A stretch of DNA of 35,910 nt, from assembly GCA_038118725.1 (NCBI GenBank), contig JAYOIK010000056.1, forward strand, positions 1-35,910. The letters run 5' to 3'. The position numbers and the translations under genes are program-made. The notes under the pieces were generated by a model that did no database searches, was not told the origin of the DNA, and was given only the letters and a program-made list of their open reading frames with translations. The DNA is from JADHLJ01 sp038118725. GTDB taxonomy: Bacteria > Pseudomonadota > Alphaproteobacteria > Thalassobaculales > Thalassobaculaceae. Every line of letters begins with the position of its first letter. Position 1 is the stretch's first letter. Of this stretch, positions 22,643-31,636 are shown in pieces.

Positions 22643-23545
22643 ATGAAAGTCGAAGCCTTAATCGATGATTTCCTTCGAGACTGTAAGTTAAAAAAACTCT
22701 CAATTCATACCCAACGCGCTTATGAGTTGGACTTGGATAGGTTTCTTGCGTGGACTCGGCACGCCAAGACTAGCGCCGCTCTTGACCCCAAGACCATAGA
22801 AGGTTGGCGGGCCGATCTTGACGGGAAGGGATATGCCGCCTCCACGATTAAACGGCGGCTCGCCACCCTGCGGGCGATGACCAAATGGCTGGAACGCAAC
22901 GGCCGGATCACCGATAACCCCTTCGCCAAGATAGACGTGGGGATAAAGTTGCCCCGTCGGTTGCCACGAAACCTGGCGCGACGGGATCTAAGGTTGCTGC
23001 TGGCGGGCGTCGACGCCGGCGCGCGGACAACGGCGCTCCCGGCGCTCCTGCTCCATTTTACCGTCGAACTTATTCTGACCACTGGCATACGGGTGGGCGA
23101 AGCCTGTTCCATAAAGATGAACGACCTTGATCTAGAGGCCGGAACCATCCGGATCCTCGGCAAGGGCAGTCGGGAACGCCAGGTGTTCCTCGTTGACGAC
23201 CAACTCGCCCGTCTCGCCGAGCGCTACATCAAGGCACGGGCTCGTATAGGCCCCTCGACCGACCGCCTTCTGGTCACCCCGCATGGCCGCCCGGCGTCGA
23301 CCGACCACATCCGCCGATGCCTGCACGAGGCCGTCGCCGCAACCGCCATTCCCGGCAAGGTCACCCCCCACATGCTCCGCCACACCGCCGCGACGCAACT
23401 GATCGAGTGCGGCGTGGATATCCGGTTCGTCCAGAGACTGTTAGGACATAGCAGCATCGCGACGACCGAGATTTACACCCACGTGTCGGACACCGCGCTC
23501 AAGAGCGCGATCCTGGGCGCGGGAGTTAGGAGGCGGATGGGGTGA
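22643..23545 (+). CDS. XerC/XerD-type tyrosine recombinase
   Basis: A 300-residue tyrosine recombinase with a SAM-like core-binding domain (about 1-88) and a catalytic domain. Active-site residues are complete: Arg150 in TGIRVGE, Lys174 in GKGSRER, His243 and Arg246 in HMLRHTAA, His269 in LLGHSSIATTEIYTH, and nucleophile Tyr278. Length and domain plan match XerC/XerD, which resolve chromosome dimers at dif. Single-gene phage- or island-type integrases are usually longer, but the position next to a tRNA gene with duplicated tRNA ends keeps that option open. I chose the ATG at 22643 because it gives the usual Xer N-terminus. An ATG at 22601 would add 14 residues. The 23546-23687 gap downstream is AT-rich, with no recognised site. 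Confidence 0.85.
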   Translation: MKVEALIDDFLRDCKLKKLSIHTQRAYELDLDRFLAWTRHAKTSAALDPKTIEGWRADLDGKGYAASTIKRRLATLRAMTKWLERNGRITDNPFAKIDVGIKLPRRLPRNLARRDLRLLLAGVDAGARTTALPALLLHFTVELILTTGIRVGEACSIKMNDLDLEAGTIRILGKGSRERQVFLVDDQLARLAERYIKARARIGPSTDRLLVTPHGRPASTDHIRRCLHEAVAATAIPGKVTPHMLRHTAATQLIECGVDIRFVQRLLGHSSIATTEIYTHVSDTALKSAILGAGVRRRMG

Positions 23546-23687
23546 GGGTATCCACACTATCGGTCATTGATAACTAAGAATTATCGGTGACCATACGGCC
23601 ATTGAATACGCATCAAAATATCATCATAATTTGCAACTTGGGTGTGGAAATCCGACGCAACATTTAGTCGAACTGGCTAAATCAGCC

Positions 23688-26351
23688 CTACCGCCCCCTT
23701 ATCGCCGCCTGCGCCGCCGCGAGTCTCGCGATCGGCACCCGGTAGGGCGAGCAGGACACATAGTCCAGCCCGGCTTGCTCGCAAAACGCCACGCTGGCCG
23801 GGTCGCCGCCATGTTCGCCGCAGATACCGATTTTGAGGTCCGGACGGATGGCGCGGCCGCGCTCCGTGCCCATCTTGACCAGTTCGCCAACCCCCTCGGC
23901 GTCGATGGTCACGAAGGGGTCCTTCTCGATGATGCCTTTGTCCTGATAGACACGCAGGAAGGCGCCGGCGTCGTCTCGGCTGATGCCGTAGGTGGTCTGG
24001 GTCAGGTCGTTGGTGCCGAAACTGAAGAACGCGGCTGATTCAGCGATCTCGCCGGCTCGGAGCGCGGCGCGGGGTAGCTCGATCATGGTGCCGACGAGAT
24101 AGTCGATGGCGACACCGGTCTCGCTTCGCACGTCGCCGGCGACGCGATCGATGACTTCCTTGATGATGTCGATTTCTATCTTGGTGGCCGCGAGCGGAAT
24201 CATCACCTCCGGCACCACGGCCTCGCCGGTTTCCTTCTTCACCGCCGCGACGGCCTCGAAGATTGCCCGGGCCTGCATTTCCGGGATTTCCGGATAGCTG
24301 ACGGCGAGACGGCAGCCCCGGTGGCCGAGCATCGGATTGGCCTCGTGCAGTTCCAGGGCCCGGTGCCGCACGGTGTTGACCGTCAGCCCCATGGCCTCGG
24401 CCAGTTCGGCCAGCTCGGCGTCGGAATGCGGCAAGAACTCGTGCAAGGGCGGGTCCAGGAGGCGGATGGTCACCGGCAGACCGGTCATGATCCGGAACAG
24501 CTCGACGAAATCGGCGCGCTGCATGGGGAGGATCTTGGCCAGCGCCGCGCGGCGCGCGTCCTCGCGATCAGCCAGGATCATCTCGCGCACGGCGACGATC
24601 CGCTCGGCGTCGAAGAACATGTGCTCGGTCCGGCAGAGTCCGATACCCTCGGCCCCGAATCCGCGAGCGACACGGGCATCATCCGGGGTTTCCGCGTTGG
24701 CGCGAATACCGAGACGCCGCGCCTGGTCGGCCCAACCCATTAGCGTGCCGAAATCGCCGGAAAGCTCGGGCTCGACGGTCGCCACCTGGCCCAGCATCAC
24801 CTCGCCGCTGGAGCCGTCGATGGTGATCCAGTCCCCGGCATTGACCGTTACCGGGCCGACGAAGAAGCAACCGGACTCGGTGTCGACACGGATCCGCCCG
24901 GCGCCGGAAACACAGGGGCGGCCCATGCCGCGCGCGACAACCGCCGCGTGGCTGGTCATGCCGCCCCGGGTGGTCAAGATGCCCTGGGCGGCGTGCATGC
25001 CGTGGATATCCTCGGGGCTGGTTTCCTGGCGCACCAGGATCACCTTCTCGTCGTTATTCGCCCGCCGTTCGGCCTCGTCGGCGGAAAAGACCACGGTGCC
25101 GCTGGCCGCGCCCGGCGAGGCGGGCAGGCCGGTTACGATGACATTGCGCTCCGCCGCCGGATCCAGCGTCGGGTGCAGAAGCTGATCAAGGGCGTTGGGC
25201 TCAACCCTCAGGACCGCCTCTTCCTGGTTGATCATGCCGGACTCGGCCATCTCGACCGCGATCCGCATGGCCGCCGAGGTGGTGCGCTTGCCCGACCGGG
25301 TTTGCAGCATGTAGAGCGTTCCGGTCTGAACCGTAAACTCGATATCCTGCATGTCTCGGTAATGGGTTTCCAGCCGGTCGCGCACCTCGACAAGCTGGCC
25401 GAAGACCTCGGGCATGACCTCTTCCATCGCCGGAAGATCCGAGTGCTGTTCGGCCTTACCGGCCAATGTTAGCTGCTGCGGCGTGCGGATACCGGCGACC
25501 ACGTCCTCGCCTTGGGCGTTGATCAGGAACTCGCCGTAAAAGCGATTCTCGCCGGTCGATGGATTGCGGGTAAAGGCGACACCGGTGGCGCAGTCCTCGC
25601 CCATGTTACCGAACACCATGGCCTGGACATTTACCGCGGTTCCCCAACTCGCGGGAATGTCGTGCAGGCGGCGATAGGTGATCGCCCGCTGGTTCATCCA
25701 AGAGCCGAACACCGCGCCGACCGCGCCCCAGAGTTGGGTCTCCGGGTCTTGCGGGAAATCCTCGCCGAGCTCGTCCCTGACGGCGGCCTTGTAACCGACG
25801 ACCAGACGCTTCAGGTCATCCGCGTCGAGCTCGGTGTCCAGCTCGACCCCCTTTTCCTCCTTCAGGGTCTCCAGCAATTCCTCGAACTGGTAGTGATCGA
25901 CGCCGAGCACCACGTCCGAGTACATCTGGATGAAACGGCGATAGCTGTCATAGGCGAAGCGGGCGTCGCCGGAGCGCTTGGCGAGCCCTTCAACGGTCAC
26001 GTCATTGAGGCCGAGGTTCAGCACCGTGTCCATCATGCCCGGCATCGAGGCGCGCGCGCCCGAGCGCACCGAGACCAGCAACGGGTTTTCGGTATCGCCG
26101 AACTTGGCGCCGACCGTAGCCTCGACCTTGGCCAGCGCGGCGGCGACCTGGCCCTTCAACTCGTCCGGATAGGTCTCGTCATTGTCGTAGTAATGGGTGC
26201 AGAGCGCGGTGGTGATGGTAAAGCCCGGCGGTACCGGCAATCCAAGCGCGCTCATCTCCGCCAGATTGGCGCCCTTGCCCCCCAAGAGATCGCGCAGGGA
26301 CGCATCGCCGTCCGCCGATCCACCGCCAAATCCATAGACCCACTGTGTCAT
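23688..26351 (-). CDS. ppdK: Pyruvate, phosphate dikinase
   Basis: An 887-residue PPDK, near the usual 870-890. It interconverts pyruvate, ATP and Pi with phosphoenolpyruvate, AMP and PPi. The N-terminal ATP-grasp domain begins GGGSADGDASLRDLLGGKGA. The phosphohistidine domain has GGMTSHAAVVARGMG with His468 as the carrier and Thr466 as the site that PDRP-type regulators modify in this family. The C-terminal PEP/pyruvate barrel has GTNDLTQTTYG (779-789) and Cys844 in GICGEHGGD as the general acid/base. It follows glyQ-glyS in the same direction after a 90-base gap, an order common in alphaproteobacteria. Confidence 0.97.
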   Translation of the reverse strand: MTQWVYGFGGGSADGDASLRDLLGGKGANLAEMSALGLPVPPGFTITTALCTHYYDNDETYPDELKGQVAAALAKVEATVGAKFGDTENPLLVSVRSGARASMPGMMDTVLNLGLNDVTVEGLAKRSGDARFAYDSYRRFIQMYSDVVLGVDHYQFEELLETLKEEKGVELDTELDADDLKRLVVGYKAAVRDELGEDFPQDPETQLWGAVGAVFGSWMNQRAITYRRLHDIPASWGTAVNVQAMVFGNMGEDCATGVAFTRNPSTGENRFYGEFLINAQGEDVVAGIRTPQQLTLAGKAEQHSDLPAMEEVMPEVFGQLVEVRDRLETHYRDMQDIEFTVQTGTLYMLQTRSGKRTTSAAMRIAVEMAESGMINQEEAVLRVEPNALDQLLHPTLDPAAERNVIVTGLPASPGAASGTVVFSADEAERRANNDEKVILVRQETSPEDIHGMHAAQGILTTRGGMTSHAAVVARGMGRPCVSGAGRIRVDTESGCFFVGPVTVNAGDWITIDGSSGEVMLGQVATVEPELSGDFGTLMGWADQARRLGIRANAETPDDARVARGFGAEGIGLCRTEHMFFDAERIVAVREMILADREDARRAALAKILPMQRADFVELFRIMTGLPVTIRLLDPPLHEFLPHSDAELAELAEAMGLTVNTVRHRALELHEANPMLGHRGCRLAVSYPEIPEMQARAIFEAVAAVKKETGEAVVPEVMIPLAATKIEIDIIKEVIDRVAGDVRSETGVAIDYLVGTMIELPRAALRAGEIAESAAFFSFGTNDLTQTTYGISRDDAGAFLRVYQDKGIIEKDPFVTIDAEGVGELVKMGTERGRAIRPDLKIGICGEHGGDPASVAFCEQAGLDYVSCSPYRVPIARLAAAQAAIRGR

Positions 26352-26441
26352 CGTCTTGTCCTGTCCGCGGGGGTTCTCCCGCGCCTGTTATCCATCACCT
26401 GTCCCGGCTGGAATGCCGGTAATGCGACGGAAAGCCGTTCG

Positions 26442-28526
26442 TTATCCCTCGACCTTGGAGAAATCGGCGACCTGGTCCATGGTCGTGACGATCCCGGAAA
26501 GGGTTTTCAATCTGTTGTCCCTGAGCGCCGCGTCCTCGACATTGACCGTGACCTTGTCGAAATAGGCATCGACCGGCCCGCGCAAACCAGCCAAGGCATC
26601 CATCGCGCCGGTGAAATCCTCGGCGGCGATCTTCGCTTCCAATGCCTCGGTCAGGGGGTCCAGCGCGGTCCGGACAGCCGCCTCCTCGTCCTGTTGGAAC
26701 AGCGTCGGATCGCTCGCCCCGGCATGGGAGGCACCGTCCTTCTTTTCCTCGATGCGCACGATATTCGCGGCCCGACGATAGGCGATCAGCAAGTTGGTGC
26801 CGTTTTCAGAAGCCAGGAAACCGCTCAGCGCCTCGACCCGGGCGATCAGACGGTTGAGATCGTCCTCGTCACCGAGCGCGAAGACGGCGGCGATCAGATC
26901 GTGGCGCGTCCCCTGCTCGCGCAGGTGCACCTTCAACCGGTCGGCGAGGAAATCCATCAGTGCATCGGTGGTATCGGTCTTGGAGAGCCCATCCTCGACC
27001 GCGATAAGATCAAAGGCGAAACCGAACAACTGACGAAGCGGGATCGAAAGCCGGTTTTCCATGACCAGGCGAATCACCCCGAGCGCCGCGCGGCGCAAGG
27101 CGAAGGGGTCGCGCGATCCGGTGGGCCGTTCGTCAATGGCGAAAAAGCCGACGAGGGTGTCGATCTTATCGGCCATGGCGACCGCGACGCTGACCGGCGC
27201 CGTCGGGCAGGTGTCGGAGGGACCTTGCGGCGCGTAATGCTCGGCGATCGCCGCGCAAACCGGCTCGACCTCGCCGTCATGGCCGGCATAGTAGCGGCCC
27301 ATGATGCCCTGAAGCTCCGGGAACTCGCCGACCATTTCCGTCGTGAGGTCCGCCTTGGCCAGCCGAGTCGCCCGGCGCGCGAGATCGCCATCGCAATCCG
27401 GCACGAAGGCGGCGATGCGTCCGGCGAGATCCTCAACCCGCGCCATCTTGTCGGCCAGCGTGCCGAGCTTGTCATAGAACGTGACATCGGCCAGCGCCGG
27501 CACCCGGCTTTCCAAGGTCTCCGCCCGGTCCTGATCCCAGAAAAAGCGGGCGTCGGACAGCCTCGCGCGCAAGACCTTTTCGTTGCCGGCCACGATGGTG
27601 GCGTCACGGGTCGGATCCGGCGTCATGTTGGACACCGTGATGAAACGCGGCGCCAGCGCCCCGTCGGCGGTCTCTAGCGCGAAATATTTCTGATGCGTCC
27701 GCATGGCGGTCACCAGCGCCTCGGCCGGCACTTCCATGAAGGCGTCCTCGATGCGGCCCATCAACGGCGCCGGCCATTCAACCAGGCCACACACTTCCTC
27801 CAGCAATCCGGGGTCTTCCTTCAAGACAAAACCCTCGGCCTTTGCCAGGGCGCCGGCGCCCTCGGCGATGATCCGCTTGCGCTCCTCGCGGTCCAGGACC
27901 ACGAAGGCCTTGGCGAGCTTGGCCTTGTAATCGGTGAAATTCGCTACCTGGATCGCGTCCGGCGCGAGGAAGCGATGGCCGCGTGTCGTATTGGTGAAGT
28001 TCAGCGTCCAGTCGCCCAGGACCAGGGCGCCATCCAGCGCCGCGCCGTTGAAGACCGCGAGCACATGGTGCAACGGGCGCACCCAGCGAAAGGAATTCCG
28101 TGCCCAACGCATGCTTTTTTGCCAGGGCAGTTCCTGGATCGCCTCGAGAAGGATCCCCGGCAACACGGTTTTGGTCTCGGCGCCGGTCTTCTCGATCACC
28201 GCGAAGAGGAAAGTGCCCTTGGGCATTTCCCGCTCCTCGACCTCCTCGCGGGTCAGCCCGACCGAACCGAGGAAACCGGCGATCGCCTTTTCCGGCGCGT
28301 CGGCGCGGGGGCCACGGCGCTCCTCGCTCACATCCGGTTGTTTCTCCGGCAAGCCGTCCACCACAAGCGCCAATCGGCGCGGCGTCACATGGGCCTCGGC
28401 GCCGGTGAAGTCGAGGCCCGCCTTTGTCAGCTTGTCGGTGACCAGTTTTTTCAGATCCTCGGCCGCGCGCTTTTGCATCCGCGCCGGGATTTCCTCGCTG
28501 AAAAGTTCGAGAAGCAGCTCAGCCAT
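26442..28526 (-). CDS. glyS: Glycyl-tRNA synthetase beta subunit
   Basis: A 694-residue GlyS, the large subunit of the bacterial alpha2beta2 glycyl-tRNA synthetase, which binds and positions tRNA-Gly. The N-terminus MAELLLELFSEEIPARM is diagnostic. The HD-like middle region contains the DKIDTLVGFFAIDERPTGSRDPFALRR-type core (about 490-516), and the C-terminal anticodon-binding domain ends with the typical helical bundle. The frame extends to 28574, but the ATG at 28526 starts at the conserved N-terminus. It overlaps the glyQ stop by 8 bases, giving translational coupling that fits equal subunit amounts. Confidence 0.96.
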   Translation of the reverse strand: MAELLLELFSEEIPARMQKRAAEDLKKLVTDKLTKAGLDFTGAEAHVTPRRLALVVDGLPEKQPDVSEERRGPRADAPEKAIAGFLGSVGLTREEVEEREMPKGTFLFAVIEKTGAETKTVLPGILLEAIQELPWQKSMRWARNSFRWVRPLHHVLAVFNGAALDGALVLGDWTLNFTNTTRGHRFLAPDAIQVANFTDYKAKLAKAFVVLDREERKRIIAEGAGALAKAEGFVLKEDPGLLEEVCGLVEWPAPLMGRIEDAFMEVPAEALVTAMRTHQKYFALETADGALAPRFITVSNMTPDPTRDATIVAGNEKVLRARLSDARFFWDQDRAETLESRVPALADVTFYDKLGTLADKMARVEDLAGRIAAFVPDCDGDLARRATRLAKADLTTEMVGEFPELQGIMGRYYAGHDGEVEPVCAAIAEHYAPQGPSDTCPTAPVSVAVAMADKIDTLVGFFAIDERPTGSRDPFALRRAALGVIRLVMENRLSIPLRQLFGFAFDLIAVEDGLSKTDTTDALMDFLADRLKVHLREQGTRHDLIAAVFALGDEDDLNRLIARVEALSGFLASENGTNLLIAYRRAANIVRIEEKKDGASHAGASDPTLFQQDEEAAVRTALDPLTEALEAKIAAEDFTGAMDALAGLRGPVDAYFDKVTVNVEDAALRDNRLKTLSGIVTTMDQVADFSKVEG

Positions 28527-29460
28527 TGGACCGCTCCCCCTCTCGTGCTTCTTCCTGGGCCTTCCAGGCGGCACCCGCCTCGACCCAGGCTTCGCAGCAG
28601 CCGCGCGCCAGGGTCCGTACCCGTCCGATATAGGCTTGCCGCTCGGTCACGCTGATCACGCCGCGGGCATCGAGCAAGTTGAACAGATGGCTGGCTTTCA
28701 TGCACTGGTCATAGGCCGGCAGCGGCAGCGGATCGTCGCGGTTGAGCAGACTGGCGCATTCCGCCTCGGCATCCATGAAGTGGCGCAACAACGCCTCGGT
28801 ATTCGCCGCCTCGAAATTGTGTGCCGAATATTCTTGTTCGGCCTGGTGGAAGATATCGCGGTAGCGCTTGCCACCGCGATCCGCCGGCATACCGTTCCAA
28901 TCGAGGTCGAAAATCGAGTCGACCCCCTGGATATACATGGCCAGTCGCTCCAACCCGTAGGTCAGCTCCAAGGGAACCGGATCGCATTCGATACCGCCAA
29001 CTTGCTGGAAGTAAGTGTATTGCGAGACTTCCATGCCGTCGCACCAGACCTCCCAACCGAGCCCCCAGGCGCCCAGGGTCGGGCTTTCCCAGTCATCCTC
29101 GACAAAGCGGATATCATGGGCCATCGGGTCTAGTCCGATCGCCTTCAGGGAGCCCAGATAGAGCTCCTGGCTATCCACCGGGGACGGCTTCATCAGCACC
29201 TGGAACTGGTAATAGTGCTGAAGCCGGTTCGGATTCTCGCCGTAGCGTCCGTCGGTGGGCCGGCGCGAGGGCTGCACATAGGCGGCGTTCCAGACATCGT
29301 CCGGGCCAAGCGAGCGCAGGGTCGTCGCCGGGTGAAAGGTGCCGGCGCCAACCTCCATGTCATAAGGCTGAAGCACCACACAGCCCTGATCCGCCCAATA
29401 GCGTTGAAGCGTCAGGATCAGGGACTGAAAATCGGTTCTGGGCGCGCCGTTCTCGGCCAT
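28519..29460 (-). CDS. glyQ: Glycyl-tRNA synthetase alpha subunit
   Basis: A 313-residue GlyQ, the class II catalytic subunit that activates glycine. Conserved stretches are FQSLILTLQRYWADQGCVVL, QPYDMEVGAGTFHPATTLR and PSRRPTDGRYGENPNRLQHY in the N-terminal catalytic core, as in E. coli GlyQ (about 303 residues). The frame runs on to 29637, but the ATG at 29460 with GGAAG upstream gives the family length; the extra 59 codons look non-coding. First gene of glyQ-glyS. Gap 29461-29662 to the divergent UbiB-family gene carries both promoters. No riboswitch or T-box structure was recognised there. Confidence 0.96.
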   Translation of the reverse strand: MAENGAPRTDFQSLILTLQRYWADQGCVVLQPYDMEVGAGTFHPATTLRSLGPDDVWNAAYVQPSRRPTDGRYGENPNRLQHYYQFQVLMKPSPVDSQELYLGSLKAIGLDPMAHDIRFVEDDWESPTLGAWGLGWEVWCDGMEVSQYTYFQQVGGIECDPVPLELTYGLERLAMYIQGVDSIFDLDWNGMPADRGGKRYRDIFHQAEQEYSAHNFEAANTEALLRHFMDAEAECASLLNRDDPLPLPAYDQCMKASHLFNLLDARGVISVTERQAYIGRVRTLARGCCEAWVEAGAAWKAQEEAREGERSNG

Positions 29461-29662
29461 CGGAATTCGCCACTTCCGGGGTTTATGCTGCGGGTGCGAG
29501 AAAATAGGGGAGCCGTCTTGGGGAATCAAGGCGCGAAAGGGTCGCGGGGGCGCTCTTTTCCGCCCATGTTCAGACTCGCCCTGGCGGCACGAAGTTGATG
29601 CGCGCGCTCGAAAGGGACAATTCGCCACTGGACCCAATCCAGCCAGACCCTATCTTGATGGC

Positions 29663-31015
29663 ATGAGCGAGAACGAAAACAACACTCTCGGCGGTCGCGT
29701 CCGTCGTTACGCGCGCGTCACCGGCGCCGTCGGTGGCCTGGCGGCGCGGGTCGCGGGACAGCGGTATTTGGGCTTGGATCTCGGCAAGCGGGACATGCCG
29801 GCGGATCTGAAAGTCGCGCTGGGCGGCCTGAAGGGCCCATTAATGAAGGTCGCGCAGATCCTCGCGACCATTCCCGACGCCCTGCCCCAGGAATATCTCG
29901 ACGAGTTGCGGCAACTCCAGGCCAACGCGCCGAGCATGGGCAGGCTTTTCGTGCGTCGCCGTATGACGACGGAGCTGGGCCGCGACTGGAAATCGAAATT
30001 CGGAAACTTTGACGAGGAAGCGATCGCCGCCGCCTCGCTGGGACAGGTGCACAGGGCCACCGCCCATGACGGCACGGCCTTGGCCAGCAAGCTGCAATAC
30101 CCGGACATGGGATCGATCGTCGAGGCGGACCTGAAGCAGCTGCGCTTCGCGATCTCGATCTATGAACGCTATGACAAGGCGATCCAGGCCTCGGAGATCT
30201 ACAAGGAACTGGTCGCCCGGATGCGCGAGGAACTGGATTACCGCCGCGAGGCCGCCCAGATGGCCCTGTACCGCCATATGCTGGCGGATGAGGCGGGCGT
30301 GAGCGTGCCGGAATCCATCCCGGAATTGTCCACCGACCGATTGCTGACGATGACCTGGCTCGACGGCGGCCCGCTTTTGGACTTCATCGCCGAGCATGAC
30401 GATGTCCAGATGCGCAACCGGGTCGCGCTAAACATGTTTCGAGCCTGGTACGTACCGTTCTATTTCTTCGGCGTGATTCACGGCGACCCGCATCTCGGAA
30501 ACTACACCGTGCGTCCCGACGGCTCGGTCAACCTGATGGATTTCGGCTGTATCCGGGTGTTCAAACCGAGTTTCGTAAAGGGGGTTATCGATCTTTACCA
30601 TGCCTTGCGAGATGGCGACGAGGACCTGGCGGTCGAAGCCTATCGGGTTTGGGGCTTCGAGGATCTCGACCGCGAGACCATCGACGTGCTGAACCATTGG
30701 GCGCGGTTTGTCTACGCGCCTTTGATGGAGGATCGCACTCGTCGTATCCAGGAGACCAATAGCGGCGTTTATGGTCGCGAGGTCGTCGAAAAAGTCCATG
30801 GCGAGCTCAAGCGGCTCAAAGGTGTCCGCCCACCACGCGAGTTCGTGCTGATGGATCGCGCGGCCATCGGCCTTGGCTCGGTCTTTCTTCACTTGAAGGC
30901 CGAAGTGAATTGGTACCGCCTGTTCCATGATCTGATCGAGGGGTTCGACCCCGAAGCCCTCGGCGCGCGCCAGGCAGCGGCACTGGAACGCGCGGGGGTT
31001 CCCAGGGCCGAATAA
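29663..31015 (+). CDS. UbiB/ABC1 (COQ8)-family atypical kinase-like protein
   Basis: A 450-residue member of the ABC1/UbiB family of protein-kinase-like ATPases linked to ubiquinone biosynthesis and lipid handling. Visible: KVAQ at 62-65 in the position of the KxGQ motif, the Ala-rich nucleotide loop AAASLGQVHRA (122-132), the VAIK-type lysine Lys143, HGDPHLGN (273-280) and the metal-binding DFG at 293-295. There is no C-terminal membrane helix pair as in E. coli UbiB, so it is probably a different, soluble or peripheral branch. Gly to Ala in KxGQ is noted, though I believe it is common in this alphaproteobacterial branch. Divergent from glyQ and convergent with mobA, whose stop is 4 bases away. 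Confidence 0.88.
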   Translation: MSENENNTLGGRVRRYARVTGAVGGLAARVAGQRYLGLDLGKRDMPADLKVALGGLKGPLMKVAQILATIPDALPQEYLDELRQLQANAPSMGRLFVRRRMTTELGRDWKSKFGNFDEEAIAAASLGQVHRATAHDGTALASKLQYPDMGSIVEADLKQLRFAISIYERYDKAIQASEIYKELVARMREELDYRREAAQMALYRHMLADEAGVSVPESIPELSTDRLLTMTWLDGGPLLDFIAEHDDVQMRNRVALNMFRAWYVPFYFFGVIHGDPHLGNYTVRPDGSVNLMDFGCIRVFKPSFVKGVIDLYHALRDGDEDLAVEAYRVWGFEDLDRETIDVLNHWARFVYAPLMEDRTRRIQETNSGVYGREVVEKVHGELKRLKGVRPPREFVLMDRAAIGLGSVFLHLKAEVNWYRLFHDLIEGFDPEALGARQAAALERAGVPRAE

Positions 31016-31018
31016 CGC

Positions 31019-31636
31019 CTAACCGGTCGACAGCAACCGGGCGGCGGTTTCCAGATCATCCGGTCGATTGGCGTTGAAAAACGGATCGATATCGGCGCCG
31101 TCGAACCCAGCCACCGCGAGCCGGTGGCGCGCGGTCCAGAGATCGACCTTGCGGATATCCTCCTCGACCATGGCGGCGCGCAAATCCTCCCTCAATCGCA
31201 GGGGCCAGAGCCCGAACACGGGATGACGACGTCCATCCGAGGCGGCGCAGGCGAGGTCGGCGCCGTCGGATTGCACGGCATCCAGAAGCCTATCAACCAG
31301 ATCCGTCGGTTGAAACGGCGCGTCGGTGGCGAAGCTCGCCAGCCATTGGCAATCCGGCGCGTGTTCCGCCGCCCAGTCCAGGCCCGCCAGCACCCCGGCG
31401 AGCGGGCCGGCGAACCCCTCCAGAGAGTCCTGTGTCACCGGTAGACCGAAGCCATCGAATCGCGAGGGATCGCCATTCGCGTTCAGGACCAGAGTGGACA
31501 CCTGCGGGTGCACGCGCCCAAGTATATGGTCGAGAATGGTCCGCCCGCCGAGCATGCGAAGGCATTTGTCGCCGCCGCCCATCCGCCGCGATTGACCGCC
31601 CGCGAGAAGGACCCCGGCGACTTTGGGACTAGGCAT
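31019..31636 (-). CDS. mobA: Molybdenum cofactor guanylyltransferase
   Basis: A 205-residue nucleotidyltransferase. The GTP/phosphate loop is LAGGQSRRMGGGDK (11-24) with its Gly-rich turn and Lys. The Mg-binding acidic segment is SFATDAPFQP and the C-terminal part has FFNANRPDDL. MobA joins GMP to molybdopterin to give the bis-MGD form used by formate dehydrogenases and related enzymes. The frame extends to 31732, but the ATG at 31636 lies in an 8-base overlap with the fdhD stop (ATGCCTAG) and matches the family start, showing an fdhD-mobA operon. Confidence 0.93.
   Translation of the reverse strand: MPSPKVAGVLLAGGQSRRMGGGDKCLRMLGGRTILDHILGRVHPQVSTLVLNANGDPSRFDGFGLPVTQDSLEGFAGPLAGVLAGLDWAAEHAPDCQWLASFATDAPFQPTDLVDRLLDAVQSDGADLACAASDGRRHPVFGLWPLRLREDLRAAMVEEDIRKVDLWTARHRLAVAGFDGADIDPFFNANRPDDLETAARLLSTG

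Noticed and set aside
25512..27677. A 721-codon plus-strand frame opposite ppdK and glyS
   Set aside because: Length alone is striking, but the product is His/Arg/Gly-rich without domains, spans two well-supported genes and their intergenic gap, and arises from the third-base GC bias of the opposite strand.
27693..29133. Long plus-strand frames opposite glyS and glyQ
   Set aside because: Shadows of conserved tRNA-synthetase genes; no family features.
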